Part shown: positions 49,573-57,683 of the stretch, piece by piece
How positions within the stretch are numbered: the first letter of the stretch is position 1
Layout of the letters: every line of letters begins with the position of its first letter
From: CAZJYI01 sp964550025
GTDB lineage: Bacteria > Verrucomicrobiota > Kiritimatiellia > UBA8416 > CAYOBW01
Assembly (NCBI GenBank): GCA_964550025.1
Contig: CAZJYI010000032.1
Coordinates: forward strand, 1-64,000
DNA: 64,000 nt
Direction: 5' to 3'
Notes under the pieces: model-generated
The model's database searches: none
Told to the model about the DNA's origin: nothing
The model's input: only the letters and a program-made list of their open reading frames with translations
Position numbers and translations under genes: made by a program

Positions 49573-49914
49573 TTACTTCGTTCCTTTCCGTACAGCAGCG
49601 CATGTTCCTGCTCCCTTCGTCTTCTCGCCGGTCCCGGATTTCGGGTCTAGCAGTTTCTCTATCTGCTCTTGCCACTCGGCAAGGACCTCTTCATTCAGAC
49701 GGTAGTGGACAAAGTGCCCGCGCTTCTCGGCCAGAACAAGCCTAGCATCGCGCATGGTCCGCAGATGTTGCGAGACCGCGCCCTGCGTGATGTTCAGCCG
49801 CGCCGTCAGAGCGTTGACGCAGAACGCTTGCCCCTTGAGGAGCTGGACGATCCGCACGCGCGCCGGTACAGACAGCACCTTTAGTGTCCTGGCCAGCTGA
49901 GTGGCGTCCTCCAT
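49573..49914 (-). CDS. ArsR/SmtB-family repressor
   Basis: 113 residues from ATG 49914, chosen because the sequence MEDATQLARTLKVLSVPARV fits the usual family start; ATGs at 49926 and 49932 lie inside a palindrome. Winged helix: FCVNALTARLNITQGAVSQHLRTM is the recognition helix region, followed by AEKRGHFVHYRL for the wing. No clear ELCVCDL metal-binding site; only C39 in this part and C108 near the end, so the ligand may not be a metal. It is the first gene of the MMPL operon and probably represses itself and the operon. Confidence 0.88.
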   Translation of the reverse strand: MEDATQLARTLKVLSVPARVRIVQLLKGQAFCVNALTARLNITQGAVSQHLRTMRDARLVLAEKRGHFVHYRLNEEVLAEWQEQIEKLLDPKSGTGEKTKGAGTCAAVRKGTK

Positions 49915-49924
49915 ATCGCCTAGC

Positions 49925-49940
49925 ATTAGCATATGCTAAT
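49925..49940. promoter_or_regulatory. Perfect 16-bp palindrome, probable ArsR operator
   Basis: ATTAGCATATGCTAAT is fully self-complementary and lies 11 bases upstream of the chosen ArsR start. Its size and AT-rich form match known operators of the ArsR family, so autoregulation of the ArsR/MMPL operon is likely. Confidence 0.7.
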
Positions 49941-50515
49941 ACACTTGTGACAGTGTTTTCCCGGTGTCGATATGTGCAGGCCCTCCGAATGGACCCGGGT
50001 CGCTCGCTTGAAACAGACTCAGTGCCGTCAAGTAACCCCAAGGAGCAGTCCGGATCGTTGACGGCTCAACGGTATACATTGGTGAGTGTATACCGTGAAG
50101 CATCAACGGTATTCGGTGCTCCGACGGTGACGTGGGCAACAGAATCGTCGTGTTCTGCTTCCGTGATCCGTCTCCGGACTACGACACCGGAACTGTCTGG
50201 GCGTACGCACCCGACCCGGTCTGGCAAGGCGCAGCGCAGCGAAGACGGGACTTCGCGGCGTGAGGGTCTGTTCTGAACCGGTGCCGAATGAGGGGAAACT
50301 GTCGTCAGCCTGCCGCCATGGCCAGCCTCGCCACACGATCGACCACTGCCGCACCAATTATTGACCCCAGGGAGGGGTTTCTCGTATCCTTCGCGGGGAT
50401 TTCCAGAGTAGCGTTCGATTTGCCTCCTTCCTCCCCAAGCCATGCAGGCGGTTGGACCGCCGGACACCAACTCCTGTCAGAAATGACCGGACTGAGGGAA
50501 TTGTCGAGAACCGCC
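49941..50515. other. Gene-free stretch with a strong inverted repeat
   Basis: No convincing gene. CGGTATACA (50070-50078) and TGTATACCG (50087-50095) form a perfect 9-base inverted repeat with an 8-base spacer, the size of a repressor operator or a small hairpin. The right half leads into the signal-peptide mini-gene at 50516. The left end holds the promoter region of the ArsR operon on the other strand. Confidence 0.45.
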
Positions 50516-50638
50516 ATGAAGAACACCTTGTTGATAGCGTTTATGAGCCTCTTGGCCGTCTGTTCGCAGGCAGCGGCCGCGGAACAACCTAACAGTGAAA
50601 GAAGGGACTTCTGTCGTCCCGTGAATGAGGTTAGATGA
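50516..50638 (+). pseudogene. Signal-peptide mini-gene, probable sulfatase remnant, coupled to GH2
   Basis: A 40-residue frame: MKNTLLIAFMSLLAVCSQAA, then AAEQPNSERRDFCRPVNEVR. It has a complete signal peptide, and AAEQPN is how many secreted sulfatases begin before IIFILTDD. The rest of any such protein is missing, and the short tail ends in an ATGA overlap with the GH2 start at 50635. The most economical reading is an in-frame deletion that removed almost all of a sulfatase gene. It could still act as a leader peptide for GH2 translation. Confidence 0.4.
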
Positions 50639-53538
50639 GATACGTAGCTATACTGCTTGGACTGCTGTTTCCCTTTGCCGGACCATCCGCAGCCAACGAG
50701 GTCCTGTCGCTGGATGGGGAATGGAGCATCGCGTTCGATCCCGCCAACACCGGCCGCGATGGCCGCTGGCATACGAAGGATGGTTTCGCCAAACTCGAGA
50801 AGGCGCGCCCGATCCAGGTCCCAAGTTGCTGGGAGCAGATCGAAAAGGACTACGAAGGTGTGGCCTATTATCGGCGTAGGTTCACGGTTCCAAAAGACTG
50901 GGATGGGAAGGTCGTTCGCCTGCGGTTTGATGCGGTGAACTTCATGAGCGAGGTGTGGCTGAACGACCAGGCGGTCGGCTTTCACGAAGGTGGGTTCACG
51001 CCGTTCGAGTTTCGGGTGGAGCAGATGCTCAAGCCTGGTGAGGAGAACACCCTCACCGTGCGGGTGGCCGGACCGATCCTGATGACGGGCAGGACGATAG
51101 AGGGTGTCGGCAAGATGGCGACGCCACAGTGGCGAGGGGCCATCACGGGTGGGATCTGGCAGCCGGTCCGGTTGATCGCGACCGGCAAGGCCTATGTCGA
51201 GGATGTGTTCATCGAGCCGAATATCGCCGACGATACGGCGACGTTTCACCTCACACTCCAACACGATCGTGAGAAGACCGAAACGGTAGAGGTCGCGATC
51301 CGAGTTTTGTCCGGAGGGGAGACGGCGGATGCCGTCGCGAGACAGCGGAAGTCGCTGACATTGAGACCAGGCGTGACGCGAGAGAGTTGGAAGCTGAAGA
51401 TCCCGGGCGCGAAGTACTGGTCGCCGGAGAACCCCCATCTCTACGGGGCCGAAGTCAGCGTGAAGTCAGGCGATGCGGTCTCGGACACATGGAAGACGCG
51501 CTTCGGGATGCGTGAGTTCACCATCCGCGACAAGAAGTTCTATCTGAACGGGAAGCCGATGTTCCTGAAAGCAACGTTCTTTGAGGGGCTCTACCCGGTG
51601 AAGCTGGCCTATCCGGACAGCCGCGAGATGGCGGTGCGAGAGATCCAGTTGGCAAAGGATGCGGGGTTCAACATGATTCGTCCCTGGCGGAAACCGCCGC
51701 CGCCGATGTGGCTCGATCTGGCCGACGAGATGGGCGTCCTGACCGTGGGTTCGCTGGCCATCGAGTGCATGGGTTTTCCGGTGGAGTCGGCACGGCTACC
51801 GGGATGGGTGGCGAACGAAGTCCGCGAGAGCGTACGGCGCGACCGGAACCGCGCGTGCGTCGTGCAATGGGAGCTGTTCAACGAACTGAAGCGGCCCGTG
51901 CTGATGCAGCTCTTGCATCCGATGGCGATGCTGGCGCGTGAGCTCGATCCGACGCGACTGATCCTCGATGAATCGGGCGGTTGGGCCCAGGGCGCCAATA
52001 TGTATCTGCCGTACGAGTCTGAACCGATCAAGTTCAACGATGTCCACCACTACCCGGGCCAACAGATCAGAGATGAGGTGTACGAGAAGCTCCTCATGAC
52101 CGCCATCAAGACCCACAAGGAGATGCGGCAGATGGGACTCGAGGGCAAAATGCCGGGGAAGAACGTGATCGTGGGGCTCCCGACCTACTTCTCGGAGTTG
52201 GGCTACGGGAGTTTGCCCGACCTGGTGGCCTGCAACAAACGGTTCGCGGAGGTGGGCAATCCGATCGCCCCGCCCACGGTCTACCACAAGCGTCTGGCCG
52301 ATCAGCATCGGCAGGCGCTCAAAGAGAGCGGATTTGATGAACTGTATCCGGACTTGCAGAAGTTCTGCCTCGACCAACAAGAGGTTCACGGGACCGCCAA
52401 CCGGAGGATGATAGAGGCGGTGCGGTGCAACCCCAACGTCGTGGGTTACTGCATCCATGCGTTGACCGCAGGGGATTGGATCATGGGTGCAGGGCTATTG
52501 GACATCTGGCGGAATCCAAAGACCTATGCGTATGAAGGCACGAAGGCCGCCAATCAGCCTCAGATACTCACGATCCGGGTGCGCCCGCGCAACGTGTATG
52601 CCGAGAAGGGGACGAAGATCTCCATCACTGGCGTGAACGAGGCGGAGTCGATTTCGGGCGCCTTGAAAGTGAGCGTGGTGGGTGGCGATGGCGCCACCGT
52701 ACTCGAAAAGAGCATGCAGACGAATCTGGATTCGGGGATCGTGCATCTCTTCGTCGAGGAGCTCGATACCAAGGCGCTTAGGGGTACGTACACGGCGAGG
52801 ACGATATTCGAGTCGGCTGACGGCGCAACGATCGCCAGAAGCGAATACCCTTTCGACGTCTTCCCGGCCGAAGAGTTGGCAGCGCCGAAACGGCAGGTTG
52901 CGATCGTGGAACCCGCGCCTACGCTGAAGCGCTTCCTGACGCAGAAGGGGATCGACGTTGTCGCATTCAATGCGAATACCAAGCCGCCTGTGCCCGTGTT
53001 TGTTTCGAACCGGACCGTCAAGCCTCCGCAGTTGAAGAAGCACTCGTCCGCGCTCGAAGCGTTCATGGAGGCGGGAGGAACGGCAGTCTACCTGCACGCG
53101 GGTGGGATGCGCGTCCCGTGGAGTAAGTCAACCAAAGCCGCCGCACCGTTGCCCTTGAATTTGCGCCTCCGGTGGCCCGGAGACCTCTGGAACGGTGTTC
53201 CGCGGCTGGTCAGGAATCATCCGGTCTTTGATGGGCTTCCGGTCGACTGCATGATGGGGGCGGTCTACGAGAATGTTATGGCCCAGAACACGATGCGGGA
53301 TGTGCCAGGCAAGCCGATCGTGGCTTCCATAGGGTTTGATTGGTACCCGAACTATGACCCGATGTTGCGCCATTACTACGGCCCCGGGGACGCATGGTGG
53401 GGAACCGATCTGGGTGTCGTGCCGATCGGCAGGGGCCGCTGCGTTGTCTCGCGGTTGCGCCTGGAGCAGAACCTGGGCAAGGACCCGGTCGCCGACCGAA
53501 TCTTGCTCAACATGATCCGATTCGCGGGTTCAAAATGA
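50635..53538 (+). CDS. GH2-type glycoside hydrolase, secreted paralogue
   Basis: 967 residues with a signal peptide (MRYVAILLGLLFPFAGPSAA) followed directly by NEVLSLDGEWSIAFDPANTG. GH2 domains as in the 39990-42821 protein: sugar-binding sandwich, Ig-like domain, and TIM barrel with E417 in WELFNE as acid/base and E521 in FSELGYG as likely nucleophile; the segment NMIRPWRKPPPPMWLDL is shared almost exactly. The C-terminal third again resembles a DUF4159/amidotransferase-like fold. It should work in the periplasm or outside. Its start overlaps the preceding mini-gene. Beta-galactosidase or related activity is inferred. Confidence 0.87.
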   Translation: MRYVAILLGLLFPFAGPSAANEVLSLDGEWSIAFDPANTGRDGRWHTKDGFAKLEKARPIQVPSCWEQIEKDYEGVAYYRRRFTVPKDWDGKVVRLRFDAVNFMSEVWLNDQAVGFHEGGFTPFEFRVEQMLKPGEENTLTVRVAGPILMTGRTIEGVGKMATPQWRGAITGGIWQPVRLIATGKAYVEDVFIEPNIADDTATFHLTLQHDREKTETVEVAIRVLSGGETADAVARQRKSLTLRPGVTRESWKLKIPGAKYWSPENPHLYGAEVSVKSGDAVSDTWKTRFGMREFTIRDKKFYLNGKPMFLKATFFEGLYPVKLAYPDSREMAVREIQLAKDAGFNMIRPWRKPPPPMWLDLADEMGVLTVGSLAIECMGFPVESARLPGWVANEVRESVRRDRNRACVVQWELFNELKRPVLMQLLHPMAMLARELDPTRLILDESGGWAQGANMYLPYESEPIKFNDVHHYPGQQIRDEVYEKLLMTAIKTHKEMRQMGLEGKMPGKNVIVGLPTYFSELGYGSLPDLVACNKRFAEVGNPIAPPTVYHKRLADQHRQALKESGFDELYPDLQKFCLDQQEVHGTANRRMIEAVRCNPNVVGYCIHALTAGDWIMGAGLLDIWRNPKTYAYEGTKAANQPQILTIRVRPRNVYAEKGTKISITGVNEAESISGALKVSVVGGDGATVLEKSMQTNLDSGIVHLFVEELDTKALRGTYTARTIFESADGATIARSEYPFDVFPAEELAAPKRQVAIVEPAPTLKRFLTQKGIDVVAFNANTKPPVPVFVSNRTVKPPQLKKHSSALEAFMEAGGTAVYLHAGGMRVPWSKSTKAAAPLPLNLRLRWPGDLWNGVPRLVRNHPVFDGLPVDCMMGAVYENVMAQNTMRDVPGKPIVASIGFDWYPNYDPMLRHYYGPGDAWWGTDLGVVPIGRGRCVVSRLRLEQNLGKDPVADRILLNMIRFAGSK

Positions 53539-53607
53539 TTGAGCGTGCACGAAGCAACGGTTGGGCGACACGCATACCTGCCCGCATTTGGCGAAACGGG
53601 ATAGGTC

Positions 53608-54765
53608 TTAACCGGCATGACTTCCCTCCGTCTTCTGTACACAGAACTGTTCCATCGCCTTGCGATCGGGCTCGACGCCAAGCCCCGGGGCTACCGGCAC
53701 CTGCGCAACTCCGCGCACAATCTCCAGTCTCTCGGCATACATCTCGTCGCGCATCGGGTTCGCCGTGCGGTCCGCCTCCAACAGCGGTTCGGCGGGTTCG
53801 GCTCTTCCGGGCTCGACGCATGTCGTCGCCAGGAAGTGCGTCGCAGCAGCCAGGTTCAGCATCGTGCCCCACACGTGGGGAAGCACGTTGACGCCGCGGG
53901 ACGAGGCAATTGCGCGGATCTTGAGTGCCTCGGTCGGGCCGCCGCAATAGGCCAGGTCCGGCTGGGCGATGTGCACCCCGCCGTGCGACAGCAGTTCCCG
54001 GAACCCCCAGCGGGTCTGCTCGCACTCGCCTGTCGCGATCGGCGTGTTCAGCTTGTCCGCCAGGTCGCGAAATCGATCGCCACACTGCGGGGAAAGCGGT
54101 TCCTCGAACCAGGCATACGCGTGCGCGTCCAGCACGCGTCCGACTTCGAGCGCCTCGGGCACGTCATAGGCATGGTTGGAGTCGGCCATCAGCCGCACAT
54201 TCGGAAAGGCCCGGCGCATGGCCGCGATCAATTCCTTATCGAAAGCCGTGTTCTTGCCGATCTTGATCTTCAACGCCTTGAACCCCTGGTCGACGTACTG
54301 GCCGGCCTCGGCCAGGATGGTCTCAAGCAGCCGCGGCTCGGGTTCCTTTCTGAAGTACATGCCCGTGGCGTAGCACGGCACCGAATTGCGCACGCGGCCG
54401 CCCATCAGTTCCGAAGCGGATACCCCCAGCAACTTGCCCTTGAGATCGAGCAGCGCCATGTCCAGGCCGGACATCGCGCCCATCATGATCCCTTTGCGTG
54501 CAAAGTCCAGGGAGGCCCGCCAACAGTGTTGCCAGGCGGCTTCGTTGCACAGCGCATCCCACCCCACCAGCAGCGGCGCATAGAACGAGGCGATGGCGCA
54601 CTGCGTGACCTCCGCCGGGCCGTAGCACTCTCCCCAGCCCACGGCGCCGGAACCATCGACGACCTCGACCAGGAGGGCGCTACGTGTGTCGTAGTGCCAC
54701 TGTGAAAAACCGAACGGCTCCTCGAGCGCGTGCTGAAGACGGTATGTCCGGATGCACTCAATCAT
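53608..54765 (-). CDS. Enolase-superfamily enzyme, mandelate racemase subgroup (acid-sugar dehydratase or cycloisomerase)
   Basis: 385 residues of the mandelate racemase/muconate lactonizing family. Catalytic pieces are all visible: K166-x-K168 (ALKIKIGK), metal ligands D195 (LMADSNHAY), E221 (WFEEP) and E247 (TGECEQ), and the D270/H297 dyad (HIAQPD, LPHVWG). It removes an alpha proton from a carboxylate, usually an acid sugar, in the cytoplasm. Next to an agarase-like and GH2 enzymes, aldonate dehydratase or 3,6-anhydro-L-galactonate cycloisomerase would make sense, but this is inference. It is preceded by a 27-residue frame overlapping by ATGA. Confidence 0.88.
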   Translation of the reverse strand: MIECIRTYRLQHALEEPFGFSQWHYDTRSALLVEVVDGSGAVGWGECYGPAEVTQCAIASFYAPLLVGWDALCNEAAWQHCWRASLDFARKGIMMGAMSGLDMALLDLKGKLLGVSASELMGGRVRNSVPCYATGMYFRKEPEPRLLETILAEAGQYVDQGFKALKIKIGKNTAFDKELIAAMRRAFPNVRLMADSNHAYDVPEALEVGRVLDAHAYAWFEEPLSPQCGDRFRDLADKLNTPIATGECEQTRWGFRELLSHGGVHIAQPDLAYCGGPTEALKIRAIASSRGVNVLPHVWGTMLNLAAATHFLATTCVEPGRAEPAEPLLEADRTANPMRDEMYAERLEIVRGVAQVPVAPGLGVEPDRKAMEQFCVQKTEGSHAG

Positions 54766-54845
54766 GCTTGCACCGCCCTTAGTGTGGATGCGTCCGCCAT
54801 GACGACGGTTGCGACGATCATCACCGGCAGCATCAGTTCATTCAT
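54762..54845 (-). pseudogene. 27-residue signal-like mini-gene coupled to the enolase-superfamily gene
   Basis: The frame reads MNELMLPVMIVATVVMADAS then TLRAVQA and its stop overlaps the next start (ATGA at 54762-54765). GAGGAG lies eight bases upstream. It looks like the front of a secreted protein whose body is gone, like the mini-gene before GH2. A leader peptide for translational coupling is the alternative. Confidence 0.35.
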
Positions 54846-54951
54846 CCGCCCGACTCCTCCTCGGGGTTTGTTTCGCCATCCAGTTTCCCACGGATGGGTC
54901 CCGGAGTGGAATGGCGGATCTTGCAATAGGCATGGCGGATGTTACGCTAGG

Positions 54952-55185
54952 TCAGAGAATCTCCCAGTCGTGCGGGAGTCCCCAGCCGGTTCTGCCCTCT
55001 TCCCAAGTGAACCGGGCCGTTTGCGTGAAGGTCAACCCTCGCAAGACAACTCCGTAAACCGGCGTATCCTCCGGACCCTCGTAGTCGATGTCGCCTTCGA
55101 TACGAATCAACTCGGACAGCGCCGGCGCCACGAAGAAGTCGGCCGCCGCTGATTGTCCAGCGAGGCCCACAAGCCAGAGTGTCAT
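54952..55185 (-). pseudogene. Remnant of a secreted right-handed beta-helix protein
   Basis: 77 residues from ATG 55185: signal MTLWLVGLAGQSAAADFFVA, then ALSELIRIEGDIDYEG, VYGVVLRGLTFTQTARFTWE and TGWGLPHDWEIL. ADFFVAP is the usual mature start of PVC right-handed beta-helix proteins, whereas IRIEGDIDYEG and VLRGLTFTQT belong several hundred residues further on in the same family. The two parts are joined in frame, and the frame stops soon after HDWE, where intact members continue. So both an internal deletion and a 3' loss are visible. Family identity is from memory. Confidence 0.5.
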
Positions 55186-55303
55186 GAGCACTCTGAGCAG
55201 GAACCGGCTCGCGAGCCGTGATCGGGCAATGGTAGGTCACTTCTCATTCGTGTCCATTCGCGTTCATTCGCGGTTCAATCCCTCCGCGCACGCCCACGCG
55301 ACC

Positions 55304-55855
55304 TCACTTCCCGGGCTGCCCCGCATACATCAACGTGGCCCACGAGGCGTGGGCGATGTCCCATCGCTCCGGTCGCCTCTTCTTAACAACCTGGGCGGTG
55401 AACGGCATCTCCATCCCCGTCCGGTCGTGGCAGTGGTGGTAGACCCGTTCATAGATGCTGCTGAAGCGGCCGCGACACTTGTCCGAGATCCTCTTGTAGT
55501 GGTACCGTCCCTCGTGACTGCGATACGGCTTGTACGGCACGTCGTGCCCCAGGTTGTACTTCGCCGCGTATTCGAAGCCCAGGGCAAGCCGGTTGTCGTA
55601 GGCGCCGTACAGGTCGACCCCCTGCTTCCAGTCCAGCTTGGAGAAGCGATGACTTCGTAACTCCTTCCAGGCCGCTGCCCACGGCTCCTCGCCAGTGGCA
55701 ACCTTGGCCTTGACGAAGTCCAATTCCGCCCGGCTGTGCAGAATGCCGGGGTGCGTGAACGACTTGCGGGTGACCAGGTCGGCAGCTGCCGATCCGGTGA
55801 GACCGCCACAGAAGCTGAGTGCCAACAGAATGCAGGCAGTCCGGAAGTCCGTCAT
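55304..55855 (-). pseudogene. Alginate-lyase-family protein with large in-frame internal deletion
   Basis: 183 residues against about 400 or more for the family. The first 77 have a signal peptide and the normal start (FTHPGILHSRAELDFVKAKV, EEPWAAAWKELRSHRFSKLD). This leads straight into QGVDLYGAYDNRLALGFEYA, then KYNLGHDVPYKPY and FSSIYERVYHHCHDRTGMEM, all of which belong to the C-terminal third. The central alpha-toroid part is therefore missing, without loss of frame, at about residue 76. The product may be made and exported, but should be inactive. It is also the 3'-most part of an older polysaccharide-lyase locus. Confidence 0.6.
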
Positions 55856-56160
55856 GGTTGTTCTCGCCGTTGTTAGCTCATTCAACTCGGTCCGCGGAAC
55901 GGCGCAGGAGCACCGTTCTACGGTACGGCCGCAAGCCCCATGCGTTCTCGGATGGATCTGACTCGCCCCTATGTATGTGGACGGTGAGAGACTAACCGAT
56001 GCACCCTCTTCGCGGAAGCCTTTGCGGATACGAACTGAACCGTGAAGTGCACTCTGTGCCGGGGCGGGTGGCGCAGTCGCTTTTTGGGTTGTGTTTCTCT
56101 GTGCGCTCTGATTGGATACTCTGCATCCTGCTTTGATGGAACGAGCGTAATTGAACGACA
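55856..56160. other. Divergent intergenic region before the sigma factor gene
   Basis: 305 bp between the lyase remnant (minus) and the ECF sigma gene (plus), which should hold both promoters. I see no clear gene, repeat or hairpin, and no strong ribosome site before the sigma start. Confidence 0.4.
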
Positions 56161-56838
56161 ATGACCACGGCCCACACACACACGGCTGAAGACGCATACG
56201 AGCAGTTGTATCGTTTTGCGCTGAGTCTGAGCAAATGTTCCTCCGCGGCCTCGGACCTGGTACAGCAGACGTACTGGAAGTGGTTGAAGTACCGTGGTCG
56301 CATCAGGAATCCGGCCAAGACCCGGTCCTGGCTGTTCACAACGCTGTACCGTGAGTTCTTGAAGGAGGTCCGAAGAGGGAATCGCCTGCGCTTCCTCGAG
56401 GATGGGGAGCCGGAGCGTGATATTCCGTCCACGCAGTGGGACGCGGGCCGAAGTCTCGACGGCGAAATGGCCATGCAGGCGTTGCAGCAGGTTCCCGACC
56501 CGTACCGTGCCTCCCTGAGCCTGTTTTACGTCGAGGATCTGAGCTACATGGAAATAGCCGATGTGCTCGACATTGCCCCCGGAACCGTGATGTCCCGCAT
56601 TCATCGGGGGAAGCAGTTCCTGAAGAAGGCCTTCGATGAACGTGACGAACTCGGCAGTCCCCATCTGCGCGAGTCGATGGCCGCACGGGGCGGACACGGG
56701 GCACCTGAAAGCCGCGCGGCGGCGCCAGGCGAGTCTTTTTTTGGGAATATGGTGCGGTGGCTGCGGCTCATACCTTTGATGATGAGAGTGTATCCACGTA
56801 CGGTATTGCTCGGGAACCCTGGAAGCAGCACGAACTGA
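56161..56838 (+). CDS. ECF-type RNA polymerase sigma factor
   Basis: 225 residues. Region 2: AYEQLYRFALSLSKCSSAAS, DLVQQTYWKWLKY and TRSWLFTTLYREFLKEVRR (about 12-82). Region 4: VPDPYRASLSLFYVEDLSYM, EIADVLDIAPGTVMSRIHRG (about 108-160). About 60 further residues after region 4, Gly/Ala-rich then hydrophobic (MVRWLRLIPLMMRV), are unusual and could contact the membrane. It is followed two bases after its stop by a single-pass membrane protein that looks like its anti-sigma factor. The regulon is not visible. Confidence 0.88.
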   Translation: MTTAHTHTAEDAYEQLYRFALSLSKCSSAASDLVQQTYWKWLKYRGRIRNPAKTRSWLFTTLYREFLKEVRRGNRLRFLEDGEPERDIPSTQWDAGRSLDGEMAMQALQQVPDPYRASLSLFYVEDLSYMEIADVLDIAPGTVMSRIHRGKQFLKKAFDERDELGSPHLRESMAARGGHGAPESRAAAPGESFFGNMVRWLRLIPLMMRVYPRTVLLGNPGSSTN

Positions 56839-56840
56839 TA

Positions 56841-57650
56841 ATGGACTCTGAACGCCACAGAATGGTGCTTTCCTGCTACCGCCCGGGGCGGGACGACGCC
56901 TCGCGGCCCGAGTTCGCCGAGGCGCTCTCGGCGCTGGAAACCGATGCAGAACTGGCGGCCTGGTACGCTGAGGAATGCGCATTTGACACCACGTTCAGGA
57001 ATGCCATCTCCGACCACGCCGTCCCCCCTGTGAACGAGGTGATGGTGGCACCCCGCAAGACAGTGCTCCGCTGGCCGCGGCTGCTGGCCGCCGCGGCGGC
57101 CGTTGCCATCGTGGCGGCCGGGCTGGCTTTTCATATGCGTGGGTGGCTTGGCAGCGATCCGGGGCACACCGTTGGCGATTTTCGCGTTGCCATGGCCGAG
57201 TTTGCTGCAACGGGTCAGATCAGGCTGGACCGAATGGGTGGCGACTTCGCTTCACTTCAGGAATTCATGAAATCGCAGGGCGGGGCAACCGGTGACGAGC
57301 TGCCCAAGGTATTCGCGAATGCCATGCCGAAGGGTTGCCAGCTCATTCGCTGGGAAGACAGTTCCGTGTCGCTTTACTGCTTCGCAGTCGATCGCGGCAA
57401 GATCGTTCACGCCTTCCTGCTGCCCAGGAGTGAAATCTCCGAGGTGACCCTTTCTCAACTGTCCGAGGTGCAAGTGCACTCCACGCTTCAGACCGGGGGA
57501 TGGGCCGGCGGCGAAACGGTGTACCTGCTGGTCGCCTCCAGTCCGAATATCGACATCAGCCCCTTCCTCGAATCTGTTCGCAACAGAGTTGCCTCTCTGG
57601 GCAGATCGAGAGTCGATGCCCCCTCTCCCTTGATGGGGTGCAAGCTGTAG
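56841..57650 (+). CDS. Probable membrane anti-sigma factor
   Basis: 269 residues from ATG 56841, two bases after the sigma stop. The N-terminal cytoplasmic part (about 1-75; FAEALSALETDAELAAWYAE, ECAFDTTFRNAI) resembles the anti-sigma regions of planctomycete-type ECF pairs. One transmembrane helix at about 77-96 (LLAAAAAVAIVAAGLAF) is followed by a 170-residue exported domain ending in SSPNIDISPFLESVRNRVA. No HxxxCxxC zinc motif is seen. The function comes from position and topology more than from homology. Confidence 0.7.
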   Translation: MDSERHRMVLSCYRPGRDDASRPEFAEALSALETDAELAAWYAEECAFDTTFRNAISDHAVPPVNEVMVAPRKTVLRWPRLLAAAAAVAIVAAGLAFHMRGWLGSDPGHTVGDFRVAMAEFAATGQIRLDRMGGDFASLQEFMKSQGGATGDELPKVFANAMPKGCQLIRWEDSSVSLYCFAVDRGKIVHAFLLPRSEISEVTLSQLSEVQVHSTLQTGGWAGGETVYLLVASSPNIDISPFLESVRNRVASLGRSRVDAPSPLMGCKL

Positions 57651-57683
57651 GATCTTGGATAGACCCTGTCCGAAAAGGGTCGC

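Noticed and set aside
55969..56982. A 337-codon minus-strand frame over the sigma factor gene
   Set aside because: It is antisense to the sigma and anti-sigma genes and has an Arg/Pro-rich artefact-like sequence.
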